From positions 1 through 64,000 of the forward strand of contig CAZETS010000025.1 in the NCBI GenBank assembly GCA_964515335.1: DNA of 64,000 nt, in the 5' to 3' direction. A program made the translations under genes and the position numbers. Below, piece by piece: positions 8,925-17,226 of this stretch. Source of the stretch: TMED88 sp964515335. Its GTDB lineage: Bacteria > Myxococcota_A > UBA9160 > UBA4427. Position 1 is the first letter of the stretch. Each line of letters begins with the position of its first letter. The notes under the pieces are model-generated. The model was given only the letters and a program-made list of their open reading frames with translations, did no database searches and had not been told where the DNA came from.

Positions 8925-9800
8925 TCACAATCGCGCGTGCCGGAGCTCGGTCTCCAGGACCGCCACGCAGCCGATCGCCTCGAGGGCGTCGATGACGTCG
9001 TGCACCGACTCCTTCTCGACCATTACCTTGACGGCAAGCCAGTCGGCGTCGCCGAGGGGCTGCACGGTCGGCGACGAGTAGCCCGGAGCAATGCGGGTGG
9101 CCTCGTCGATGCGCTCCCGCGGGCAGTTGTACTCGAGCAACGAGTAGCGGCGTGCCGTCAGCACCCCGTCGATACGCCGGATCAGTCGCTCGCAGGCGGC
9201 CGGATCACGCGGCGCCGAGTTGCCGATCAGCACGGCCTCCGCGTCGAGCACACGATCGAGTTCGAGGAGATCGTTCTCGACGAGGCTGCTGCCCGTCTCG
9301 ACGATCTCGACGATCGCGTCCACCAACCCGAGCAGCACCATCACCTCGACGGCGCCCTGCAACTCGAGGACGTGCACGTCGCGCACGCCGCGCTCGGCCA
9401 GCCACCCCCGGGCCAGGTTCACGAACTTGGCGCCGACCACCTTGCCCGAGAGGTCCGCCGCGCTGGTGTACGGGGCATCCTTGTGGACGGCAACCGCCAG
9501 GTGGCAGCGTCCGAAGCCGAGTCGGCGATGAATTTCGACCTGCGCGCCCTTCTCCTCGACCTGATCGCTGCCGGTGATGCCGAGATCGACCACGCCCTCC
9601 TCGACGAGCACCGGAATGTCGGCGGTGTTGCAGAAGATGATGCGCGTGCCGCTGTCGCTGCACTCGGCGAAGAGCCGACGACCGGCCACGCGAAAGCGCA
9701 GGCCCGCGCCGCGCAGCAGCTCGATGGCACCGTCCTGCAGGCGCCCCTTCGACGGCACCGCCACCCGCAGTCTCTGCCCGCTCGCACCCTCACCCGCCAT
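8925..9800 (-). CDS. hisG: ATP phosphoribosyltransferase, long form
   Basis: A 291-residue enzyme catalysing the first step of histidine synthesis, ATP plus PRPP to phosphoribosyl-ATP. PSKGRL at 16-21 opens the catalytic domain, DLGITGSDQV follows at 72-81, and the PRPP loop is VETGSSLVEN at 167-176. Residues about 215-291 form the regulatory domain that binds histidine in the long (HisZ-independent) form. The ATG lies inside the end of hisE (11-base overlap), so the pair is translated as an operon hisE-hisG. Other his genes are not in the window. Confidence 0.96.
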   Translation of the reverse strand: MAGEGASGQRLRVAVPSKGRLQDGAIELLRGAGLRFRVAGRRLFAECSDSGTRIIFCNTADIPVLVEEGVVDLGITGSDQVEEKGAQVEIHRRLGFGRCHLAVAVHKDAPYTSAADLSGKVVGAKFVNLARGWLAERGVRDVHVLELQGAVEVMVLLGLVDAIVEIVETGSSLVENDLLELDRVLDAEAVLIGNSAPRDPAACERLIRRIDGVLTARRYSLLEYNCPRERIDEATRIAPGYSSPTVQPLGDADWLAVKVMVEKESVHDVIDALEAIGCVAVLETELRHARL

Positions 9801-10125
9801 CCGGACCTCCCCGGGCGGCCTTCTCGACCAGTCCGCCTACACCGAAACGCTCCTCGAGGACCCGACAGACGTCGTCGGGTGTGATCCCGCCGTGCGCCAT
9901 CAGCACCCAGGTGTGGAAGAGCAGATCGGCCACCTCGCGCGCCAGGTGGTGGGTGTCACCCGCACGCGCGGCCTCGATCACCTCTTCGCCCTCCTCACGC
10001 AGCTTCGCGGCGATCGCGTCGAGCCCTCCGTCGAGCAGGCCGACCACATAGCTGCCGTCGGGTCGCTCGCGACGGCGCGACTCGATCACCTCGAAGAGCC
10101 GATTCAGTACGTCGATACGCCCCAT
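9790..10125 (-). CDS. hisE: Phosphoribosyl-ATP pyrophosphatase
   Basis: A 111-residue MazG-fold pyrophosphatase for the second histidine step, hydrolysing phosphoribosyl-ATP to phosphoribosyl-AMP. The core KLREEGEEVIEAA followed by REVADLLFHTWVLMA carries the EExxE and ExxD metal-binding residues. The start at 10125 (MGRIDVLNRL) is preferred over one 90 bases upstream because GGAAGAGGG precedes it and it matches the family length; the upstream extension is low complexity. It overlaps hisG by 11 bases. Unlike enterobacteria, it is not fused to HisI. Confidence 0.95.
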   Translation of the reverse strand: MGRIDVLNRLFEVIESRRRERPDGSYVVGLLDGGLDAIAAKLREEGEEVIEAARAGDTHHLAREVADLLFHTWVLMAHGGITPDDVCRVLEERFGVGGLVEKAARGGPDGG

Positions 10126-10230
10126 CGCGACCCTCTTCCTTTCGTCCTCATCCACACCTGCCCCACCGTTTCGCTGCTCTTCGGGGCTTGCCGCAGGGCC
10201 CCGGGCAGCCGGCACATGGCGCGAGCCAGG

Positions 10231-12144
10231 TCAGTCGATGCTCAGCGCCGCGGTCTCGCCGTCCACCGGGAAGCCTCGGCAGCCCTCGCGACCCATGCCC
10301 CGGAACGCCTCGACGCTCCAGTCGTCGTCCCGGCGAAAGAGGTCGTAGTAGACCCGGCACTTGTCGAGCCGCGCCAGCCCCTCCTCGGCGTCGACGGCTT
10401 CGATCACGACCTCACGCGTCACGCGGTCCCGCTCCAGACGGATGCCGCCGTCTTCCGGCGTGTCGAAGACGATGAATCGACCGCCTCCGCTGCCGTCCTG
10501 CCAACGCTCCCAGACGGGCAGTGCCCGGGCCCGACCCTGACCCGGCGCGCCGCCGTACGCGAACTCGGCCCAGTACGACATCATGGCATCGGACACGTAG
10601 CGTCGGCCCGGCCAGTTGTCCTCGTTGAAGATCAGCGAGGAGGTTGCCGCGTCTCCGAAGAAGAACTGGCCGAACACGAAGGGGATCTCGAGGGCGTGCG
10701 CCGCCCCCAGGATGGCGCTCAGATCCGCGCCGAGGAAGACGGGCTCCTCGTCCCAGTCGAAGCGATACGCGAAGATCGGCGGCGACTGCGCGGCGCTCAG
10801 CACCTCCGCCGGCCGATCGACTCCGTCGGCCCGCCACAGGTCGCTGTGGAAGCGCGCCAGCATGTCGTAGCGCTGCTCGTCGCGAATCCGCATGAAGACG
10901 TCCAAGGTGCGGCTCACCAGCTCGGGGTCCTGGGAGAGGAAGAGCTTCATCTCGTCGCGATTGCTGCCGAGGATCAACGGCACCGCGTTGTAGTCGCGGG
11001 CGTCCTGCATGACCTCGAGGGCCGGCCGCTCGGGCAGCACGATGCCGTCCCGGAACAGATGGGGAATCGAGAAAATCGCTTGCCCCTGCTCGTCCAGATA
11101 GGCCTGCAGGATCTCCTCCGCCGGCTTGCCGAGCAGGTAGTCGGCCAGGGCCTCTCGCGACAGACCGTCCGCGAACAGCCGCGCGCTCGTGCGATCCGAC
11201 GCGCTGCCGTCACGGATCAGCAGCCGCAGCACGACCTCGCGGGCGCTCGACGAATGGCCGGGCTCGGCGTCGTCCACGTAGGCAACGCCCCGCGCGAGCG
11301 GACTCGTCCGGGTCGATCCGCTCTGCACGATGGCCCGGTGGAAGAGCCCCCGGGCGAGCGGCGAGAGCATCAGGCTCACCACGTTGGTGCCGCCCGCCGA
11401 CTCGCCGAAGACCGTGACCGCCCCGGGGTCTCCCCCGAAGGCCTCGGCGTTGTCGCGCACCCACTCGAGCGCGGCGATCAGATCGAGCGTGCCGAAGTTG
11501 CCCGTGCGCCGCGTTCGATGGTCGCCCGCCTCGACGTCGCGTCCGAGCACCGCCGGATGCGCGAACCAGCCGAAGGGCCCCAGCCGGTAGTTGAGGCTCA
11601 CGACCACGAGCCTATGCCGGCTCGCGAGCAGCGCGCCGTCGTACATCGGACCGGCGAAGCCGAGCGTGTTGCCGCCGCCGTGGATCCACACGACCACCGG
11701 CAGCCGCTCGTCGCCGCTGGGAACCGCACCGGGCTCGAACCTCGGCGTCCAGACGTTGAGGGAGAGGCAGTCCTCCGAGCCCGCGACGGTGCCCGGTGGC
11801 GCCTCCTCCATGCCGCCGAACAGGCTCGCGAACTGCACGCACGGCGACCCCCACGCCAACGCATCGAGGGTGTCGGTCCACGGGTCCGGGCGGGCCGGCG
11901 GAGCCCAGCGAAGCGGCCCGACGGGCGGGGCCGCGTAGGGGATGCCCAGCCAGGCGTGCACCTCGTCGGACGCCGCGAAGCCGACCACACTGCCCAGGGT
12001 CGTCAGTCGCTCCGAGGAGACGTCAGCGATCACCACCGCCGGCTCGGGCGGCCCGGCCTTGCGCACCGCCAGTCGCGAGACGACCACGGCCGCCGCCACC
12101 GCCACCACGACGACGCCGAGCAAGACGATGCGCACGCGGCTCAA
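10231..12144 (-). CDS. Membrane-anchored type-B carboxylesterase
   Basis: A 637-residue alpha/beta hydrolase of the carboxylesterase/cholinesterase family. Residues 6-27 form one hydrophobic segment (signal anchor) with basic flanks, so the enzyme is probably periplasmic and tethered. The family signature EDCLSLN is at 124-130, the oxyanion-hole HGGG at 155-158, and the nucleophile elbow GESAGG has Ser249. The C-terminal 100 residues are less typical and end in a charged DDDWSVEAFRG segment. The substrate is unknown; related enzymes hydrolyse bulky carboxyl esters. It is co-directional with xylB (74 bases) and hisEG, but a joint pathway is not evident. Confidence 0.88.
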   Translation of the reverse strand: MSRVRIVLLGVVVVAVAAAVVVSRLAVRKAGPPEPAVVIADVSSERLTTLGSVVGFAASDEVHAWLGIPYAAPPVGPLRWAPPARPDPWTDTLDALAWGSPCVQFASLFGGMEEAPPGTVAGSEDCLSLNVWTPRFEPGAVPSGDERLPVVVWIHGGGNTLGFAGPMYDGALLASRHRLVVVSLNYRLGPFGWFAHPAVLGRDVEAGDHRTRRTGNFGTLDLIAALEWVRDNAEAFGGDPGAVTVFGESAGGTNVVSLMLSPLARGLFHRAIVQSGSTRTSPLARGVAYVDDAEPGHSSSAREVVLRLLIRDGSASDRTSARLFADGLSREALADYLLGKPAEEILQAYLDEQGQAIFSIPHLFRDGIVLPERPALEVMQDARDYNAVPLILGSNRDEMKLFLSQDPELVSRTLDVFMRIRDEQRYDMLARFHSDLWRADGVDRPAEVLSAAQSPPIFAYRFDWDEEPVFLGADLSAILGAAHALEIPFVFGQFFFGDAATSSLIFNEDNWPGRRYVSDAMMSYWAEFAYGGAPGQGRARALPVWERWQDGSGGGRFIVFDTPEDGGIRLERDRVTREVVIEAVDAEEGLARLDKCRVYYDLFRRDDDWSVEAFRGMGREGCRGFPVDGETAALSID

Positions 12145-12218
12145 GGACGGCTCCCACCGGGACCGACCCGGGACCCGAAGGTATCACTCGAAGTGCGGGG
12201 GGCGACCGGGCCGCGCCG

Positions 12219-13685
12219 TCAATCGCTTCGAAACACCGGCGCGAGCTCTCGGTAGAGCCGCCGGTACTCGCGGTAGCGGGGGGCGAGTGCCTCGGCCAGC
12301 GTCGCGTCGGGCTCGATCACCTGCTCGATCGGCGGTGCGCTGCAGACCGCGTCGGGCGCCTCTCCGGTTTTGGCCAGGCGGGCGAGCCGCGCGGCGCCGA
12401 AAGCCGGGCCCACCTCGGCGTCGGCCGCGTAGGCGAGCGGCCGGCCGAGCGCCGAAGCCAGGATCCGCCCCCACGCCGGACTGCGCGCCCCGCCCCCGAC
12501 GACCACGACGTCGCCGATGGACGCACCGGCGTCCTCGAGCGCGCCCTGCCCGTCGCGCAGCGCGAAGGCAACGCCCTCGAGCACCGCTCGGGTCAGGTCG
12601 GGTCGGCGATGGTCGAGCGTGAGTCCGAAGAACACCCCCCGCGCGTGGGGGTCGTTGTGCGGCGTTCGCTCGCCCGAGAGATACGGCAGGAAGAGGGGCG
12701 GTGCGACGACCCGGTCGGCCTCGTCGAGTTCGGCGAGCAGCGCCTCCTCGCTGCGGGCGCCGCCGGCGGCCACCCACCACGCCAGGCTGCCCGCCGCCGA
12801 GAGGATCACCGACATCTGATGCCAACGACCCGGCAAGGCGTGGCAGAACGCGTGCACGGCGCCTCGTGGATTCGGTGCGAACGCGTCGCCCGCGACGAAC
12901 AGCACGCCCGAGGTGCCGAGGGCGAGCAGCCCCTGACCGGCCGCCACCACACCGGCCCCGACCGCGCCGGCCGCCTGGTCACCGGCGCCGCCAGCCACGA
13001 CCACGTTCCTCGCCATCCCCCAGCGGCTGGCGAGCTCGCCGCGCAGCGTTCCCGTCGGCTCGCTGCCCTCGACGAGCCCCGGCATCGCTCGAAGAGATAG
13101 ACCCGTGGCGTCGAGCAGCGCCTCCGACCAGCGCCGCCGGGCCACGTCGAGCCACAGTGTGCCCGATGCGTCGGACATCTCGGAGACGTGCTCGCCGCAC
13201 AGCCACAGGCGCAGGTAGTCCTTCGGCAGCAGCACGCGCTCGACGCGGCCGAAGACTTCGGGCTCGTGCTCGCGCACCCAGACGAGCTTGGGCGCCGTGA
13301 ACCCGGACATCACGAGGTTGCCCGTGATCGACTCGATGTCGGGGGCCGCCTCACGCAGTGTCAGGCACTCGGCCTCACTGCGGCCGTCGTTCCAGAGGAT
13401 CGCGGGCCGCAGCGGGCGATCCGCCCGGCCGAGCAGCGTGGCCCCGTGCATCTGCCCCGAGAGCCCGATCGCCCCCACGGCGGCGAGCTCGCGGGGTCTC
13501 GCGCCGCGCAGCTCGTCGACGGCGCCGCACGCCGCCTGCAGCCAGTCGTCGGGCGACTGCTCGGACCAACGCGGATGCGGACGCGAGACGGCGAGCGGAG
13601 CGGTCGCCTGTACGACCACCCGCTGCTCGTCGTCGACGAGCACGGCCTTGACGCCCGAAGTGCCGAGATCGATGCCGAGATACAT
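12219..13685 (-). CDS. xylB: Xylulokinase-type FGGY carbohydrate kinase
   Basis: A 488-residue sugar kinase. Residues 1-12 (MYLGIDLGTSGV) are the first phosphate-binding motif; SGQMHG, then TAPKLVWVREHEPEVF and DASGTLWLD are characteristic of D-xylulokinase among FGGY kinases. LALGTSGVLF and VVVGGGARSP form the second ATP-binding part. The start is set at 13685 because the protein then begins directly at the phosphate-binding strand, with GGGGAAG upstream; an earlier ATG would add 36 low-complexity residues. No xylose isomerase or transporter is nearby, so another ketose is possible. Confidence 0.88.
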   Translation of the reverse strand: MYLGIDLGTSGVKAVLVDDEQRVVVQATAPLAVSRPHPRWSEQSPDDWLQAACGAVDELRGARPRELAAVGAIGLSGQMHGATLLGRADRPLRPAILWNDGRSEAECLTLREAAPDIESITGNLVMSGFTAPKLVWVREHEPEVFGRVERVLLPKDYLRLWLCGEHVSEMSDASGTLWLDVARRRWSEALLDATGLSLRAMPGLVEGSEPTGTLRGELASRWGMARNVVVAGGAGDQAAGAVGAGVVAAGQGLLALGTSGVLFVAGDAFAPNPRGAVHAFCHALPGRWHQMSVILSAAGSLAWWVAAGGARSEEALLAELDEADRVVAPPLFLPYLSGERTPHNDPHARGVFFGLTLDHRRPDLTRAVLEGVAFALRDGQGALEDAGASIGDVVVVGGGARSPAWGRILASALGRPLAYAADAEVGPAFGAARLARLAKTGEAPDAVCSAPPIEQVIEPDATLAEALAPRYREYRRLYRELAPVFRSD

Positions 13686-14202
13686 GGGCGATTCTTCCCC
13701 GAACCCGAGAATACCCGGCGGGCCGAGCTTCCAGGGCGCCGCGAACCGCCTCCGGCCGGTGTGATTCGCTTCGCGCGCCGCACTCTGCACCAAGGTGCGT
13801 CACCGTTGCGCATCGATACCGGCAAGCTCTTGGAATTCATCCGTTTTCGCACAGCCGTGGGGCAACCGGAAGAAGCCTGTCCGGTGCATCATCCACCAGC
13901 CGAGGCTCGACGGGTCGATGCGCGGATCGGCTGGCATTGGGCAGGAGCGCGCCAACCCACTGAAAATGCTTGCAATCACGGATATCACCCGGTTTTGGCA
14001 CGGGACTCGCAAACACGAAGGGCGGCGGGAGGGGGCGTTCCAGTCGGCCCGCATCGGATGTTTCCTCCGCCCGCGTTCCCATTCTTCCTGAATCCATCGA
14101 TGGCACGCCCCGCGCAAGCGGGGCGTTGCCAATTCTGGGGCCCGGTCTGCCACCCGAGGCCCCCTGTCGCGGTCCCCGACGGCCCCACTACGCTGCATCC
14201 CG
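13686..14202. other. Gene-free divergent region
   Basis: This 517-base gap separates xylB (leftward) from the GNAT gene (rightward). It is less GC-rich than its surroundings near 13800-14000. Short ORFs exist on both strands, but none has a convincing ribosome site or recognisable product. The only clear structure is the CCATCGATGG palindrome at 14094-14103 and the adjoining hairpin at 14105-14126. Confidence 0.5.
14105..14126. other. 9-bp perfect hairpin with GCAA tetraloop
   Basis: ACGCCCCGC at 14105-14113 pairs exactly with 14118-14126 around GCAA, a GNRA-type loop on the plus strand. Flanking GGC and GCC can extend the stem past a one-base bulge. It lies 76 bases before the GNAT start. 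There is no T-tract, so it may be an RNA structure in the GNAT leader rather than a terminator. Confidence 0.45.
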
Positions 14203-14661
14203 ATGGTCGACCGCCCCGCGCCGCCGCAAGTCCGGGTCTCGCTCGCGAGCCCCGACGACCTCGAGGCCTGCCTCGCGCTGCGCCACCTCGTGTTCGTCGA
14301 CGAGCAGGGCGTGCCCGTCGAGCTCGAGCGCGACGAGCACGACGACACCGCCACGCACTGGGTGGCGCGAAGCGACGGCGAGATCATCGGAACGGCCCGA
14401 GCGCGTGAAATCGACGCCTGGGCGAAGGCCGAGCGGGTAGCCGTGCGCTCCGGCGAGCGCGGCCGGGGCGTCGGCCGGGCGTTGATGGCCGAGATCGAGC
14501 GCTGGGCGGCGGGCCGGCGGCTCGAGGGCGTGCGCCTGAACGCGCAGGAGGAGGCCGTCCGCTTCTATCGCCGACTCGGCTATCGCACCGAGGGCGAGCC
14601 CTTCGACGAGGCGGGCATCCCGCACGTGGCGATGTGCCGAAGCGTGTCCGGCGCGGCCTGA
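14203..14661 (+). CDS. GNAT-family N-acetyltransferase
   Basis: A 152-residue acetyltransferase resembling the ElaA/YjdJ-type single-domain GNATs. HLVFVDEQGVPVELERDEHD at 29-48 is the family's N-terminal signature, and RGRGVGRALM is the acetyl-CoA pyrophosphate-binding loop (motif A). RFYRRLGYR then GEPFDEAGIPH is the usual C-terminal end. The acceptor is unknown. No strong ribosome site is visible before the ATG. The Gfo/Idh/MocA gene begins 36 bases downstream on the same strand. Confidence 0.88.
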   Translation: MVDRPAPPQVRVSLASPDDLEACLALRHLVFVDEQGVPVELERDEHDDTATHWVARSDGEIIGTARAREIDAWAKAERVAVRSGERGRGVGRALMAEIERWAAGRRLEGVRLNAQEEAVRFYRRLGYRTEGEPFDEAGIPHVAMCRSVSGAA

Positions 14662-14697
14662 GCCGGTCGGTACCATCCCAGGCGACGGAGGCGGCGG

Positions 14698-16095
14698 GTG
14701 CTCGAAGGGGTCGTCGTGGGAGCCGGCAACCGGGGCGCCGGCGCGTACGTGCCGTGGCTGGCCGCGCGGAGGGACCTGGCGCGCATCGTGGCCGTCGCCG
14801 AGCCCGACGCCGGCCGTCGCGAGGCCTTCGCCCGACACCACGGCATCCCCAGCGAGCGCTGCTTCGAGGACGACCGCGCGCTCTTCGAGCGTCCGCGCCT
14901 CGGCGACTTCGCGATCGTAGCCACCGGCGACGAGCACCACGTCCGGCCGGCCCTCGCCGCCCTCGAGCGCGGCTACCACGTGCTGCTCGAGAAGCCCATG
15001 GCGACTCGCGAGGACGACTGCCGACGACTCGTCGCCGCGGCGGACCGGGCGGGCCGCGTCCTGCAGATCTGCCACGTGCTGCGCTACGCGCCGCTCTTCG
15101 AGGCGATCCACCGGCAGGTGCGCGCGGGCGCGATCGGCGACGTCGTGGCGATCCAGCATGCCGAGAACGTCTCGACCTGGCATTACGCACACAGCTACGT
15201 GCGCGGTCGTTGGCGGAACGCCGGCGAGAGCTCGCCGCTCGTGCTCGCGAAGTCGTGCCACGACCTCGACATCCTCCACTGGCTGGCCGGCGCCGAGCCC
15301 GCGACCGTGTTCTCGCAGGCCCGTCCCACCGAGCTCACCGCCGCGAACCGGCCCGAGGGCGCGCCGGACCGCTGCATCGAAGGCTGCCCCCACGCCCCCC
15401 GCTGCCCCTACGACGCGGTGGCCATGTACCTGCGCGCCGACCCGCTCGCCCTCGACGTGTCCCGCACACGGCGCTCCGGCCTTCGCGGCGCGGCGATGCG
15501 GTGGGGGGCCGCTGCGCGCAGCCTCGCCCTGAAGAGCGGCGTGCCGCGCCTGGCGGAGGCCGTGCGCTGGCGCGGCTGGCCGGTCTCGACGATTACGGCC
15601 GACACCTCGCGCGCGGGCGTCGAGCAGGCCCTGCGCACCACCCGCTACGGGCTCTGCGCCTACGCGGTCGGCGACAACGATCAGCCTTCGGCCCAGGTCG
15701 TAGACGTCCGCTTCGCGAACGGCGTGGTCGCGGGCATGACGCTGCACGGGCACTCGCACCGCGAGGGCCGCTCGATCCGGGTGGACGGAACCCGGGGCAG
15801 CCTGATCGGCCGCTTCCACGTCGTCGAGCAGTGGCTCGAGACCCACGACCACAAGACCGGCCGTACGACGCGCGAGCGGTTCCCCATGGGCGAATCCGCC
15901 CACGGCGGAGGCGACCACCGGCTCTTCGCGGCATTCCTGGCGGCGCTGCGGGACGACGCCGACCCGCTGACCAACGCGCGCGAGAGCCTGGCCAGCCACT
16001 TGATGGCCTTCGCGGCCGATCGCTCGAGCCGCTCCGGGTGTGCGATGCGCCTCGTCGGGGACGCGATCGAGTCGATCGGGGAGGCCCCCGGCTAA
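14698..16095 (+). CDS. Gfo/Idh/MocA-family oxidoreductase with Cys motif
   Basis: A 465-residue NAD(P)-dependent dehydrogenase. The N-terminal Rossmann motif GAGNRG is at 8-13 and the family EKP at 98-100. Lys185 in LAKSCHDLDIL occupies the usual catalytic position of the substrate domain. Three cysteines at 226, 230 and 236 form C-x3-C-x5-CPYDA, an insertion found in a subset of this family that could bind a metal. Members act on sugars, inositols or related polyols; the substrate here is unknown. GTG start with GGAG seven bases upstream. It probably shares a transcript with the GNAT gene. Confidence 0.85.
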   Translation: MLEGVVVGAGNRGAGAYVPWLAARRDLARIVAVAEPDAGRREAFARHHGIPSERCFEDDRALFERPRLGDFAIVATGDEHHVRPALAALERGYHVLLEKPMATREDDCRRLVAAADRAGRVLQICHVLRYAPLFEAIHRQVRAGAIGDVVAIQHAENVSTWHYAHSYVRGRWRNAGESSPLVLAKSCHDLDILHWLAGAEPATVFSQARPTELTAANRPEGAPDRCIEGCPHAPRCPYDAVAMYLRADPLALDVSRTRRSGLRGAAMRWGAAARSLALKSGVPRLAEAVRWRGWPVSTITADTSRAGVEQALRTTRYGLCAYAVGDNDQPSAQVVDVRFANGVVAGMTLHGHSHREGRSIRVDGTRGSLIGRFHVVEQWLETHDHKTGRTTRERFPMGESAHGGGDHRLFAAFLAALRDDADPLTNARESLASHLMAFAADRSSRSGCAMRLVGDAIESIGEAPG

Positions 16096-16149
16096 GCCCC
16101 GAGCCGGCGCCCGGTCGATTCCAGCGGGCGCGGCTGACGCGCGCTGCCG

Positions 16150-17166
16150 TCAGTGCGGAGCGGCGAGCTGCGCGACCACGTCGGCCCAGCCTGCGGGATC
16201 GGGAGCGAACGGCGCGACGAGGCTCACGCGATCGGCGTACGCGCCGTAGCGCTCGCGAATCCGCTGCGCGACCGTGGCCCGCGGGCCCACGATGGCGATC
16301 CGCTCGATCAGATCGACGGGCAGTCGCGCCGCCATCTCCATCCACTCGCCCCGCTTCGAGAGCCGGTTGAGCTCTTCCTGCAGATCGCCGAGGCCGTGGC
16401 ACTCGAGCACCCCCCGATAGGCGGGCGTCGAGGCGTAGAAGGAGAGCTGCGCGCGGGCGCCGCCGATCGCGCGCTCGAGCTCCTCGTCGTCGTCGCCGAC
16501 GGCGAGGATCACCTGGGCCGAGATCTCGAACGAGTCGCGGGTCCGGCCCGCGGCCGCGAGGCCGCGCTCGAGAGCGGGCAGCGTGATCTGCCGGACCGAG
16601 TCGGCGGTGTGGAACGGGTGCAGGAAGAACCCGTCGCCGACCTCCCCCGCCACCTCGGTCATCCGCGGACCGAAGCCCGCGACGAAGATCCGCGGCGGGC
16701 CCTCGGGATCGGGACCGGGATCGAAGACCGGCGTCATCAGCGTGTGGGTGTAGAACTCGCCGCGGAAGTCGAGCGGCGTGCCGGCCTGCCAGCGGTCCCA
16801 GATGGCGCGGATCGCCCGCACCAGCTCGTGCATGCGAGCCGCCGGCCGCGACCACGGGCTGCTGAAGCGCTTCTCGATGTGGGGCCGGATCTGCGATCCG
16901 AGACCCAGGATGAAGCGCCCCTTCGACTGCAGCTGCAGGTCCCAGGCGGTGTTCGCCAAGGTCATCGGATTGCGGGCGAATGCCACCGCGATGGCGGTGA
17001 TCAGCTCGAGCCGTTCGGTGGCGCCGGCGGCCACGCAGAGTGGCAGGAACGGATCGTGTCGGCCCTCGAACGTGAAGCCGCCGGCGTGGCCAGCGGCCTC
17101 GAGCCTCCGGGCGAGCGGACCGGCGTCCGCCGGGTCGTCCACCAGCAGCGAGCCGTCGACCTTCAC
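16150..17166 (-). CDS. LLM-class (F420-type) flavin-dependent oxidoreductase
   Basis: A 338-residue luciferase-like TIM-barrel protein. LITAIAVAFARNPMTLANTAWDL in sense (positions about 56-78) followed by SKGRFILGLGSQIRPHIEKR is the pattern of the F420-dependent LLM branch, as is IFVAGFGPRMTEVAGEVGDG further on. Such enzymes use reduced F420 or FMN to oxidise or reduce alcohols, ketones or xenobiotics. It lies 60 bases after the acyl-CoA dehydrogenase on the same strand, so co-transcription is likely. F420 use is inferred from family resemblance; no F420 biosynthesis genes are in the window. Confidence 0.82.
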   Translation of the reverse strand: MKVDGSLLVDDPADAGPLARRLEAAGHAGGFTFEGRHDPFLPLCVAAGATERLELITAIAVAFARNPMTLANTAWDLQLQSKGRFILGLGSQIRPHIEKRFSSPWSRPAARMHELVRAIRAIWDRWQAGTPLDFRGEFYTHTLMTPVFDPGPDPEGPPRIFVAGFGPRMTEVAGEVGDGFFLHPFHTADSVRQITLPALERGLAAAGRTRDSFEISAQVILAVGDDDEELERAIGGARAQLSFYASTPAYRGVLECHGLGDLQEELNRLSKRGEWMEMAARLPVDLIERIAIVGPRATVAQRIRERYGAYADRVSLVAPFAPDPAGWADVVAQLAAPH

Positions 17167-17226
17167 CGTGCGCTCCCGATCACCGCTGACCGACGCTCGG
17201 CCGACCAGCAGAGCCTCGGCCCAGGT

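Noticed and set aside
9574..12255. Plus-strand 893-codon ORF across hisG, hisE and the esterase
   Set aside because: It runs antisense to three well-supported genes, and its translation has no recognisable domain.
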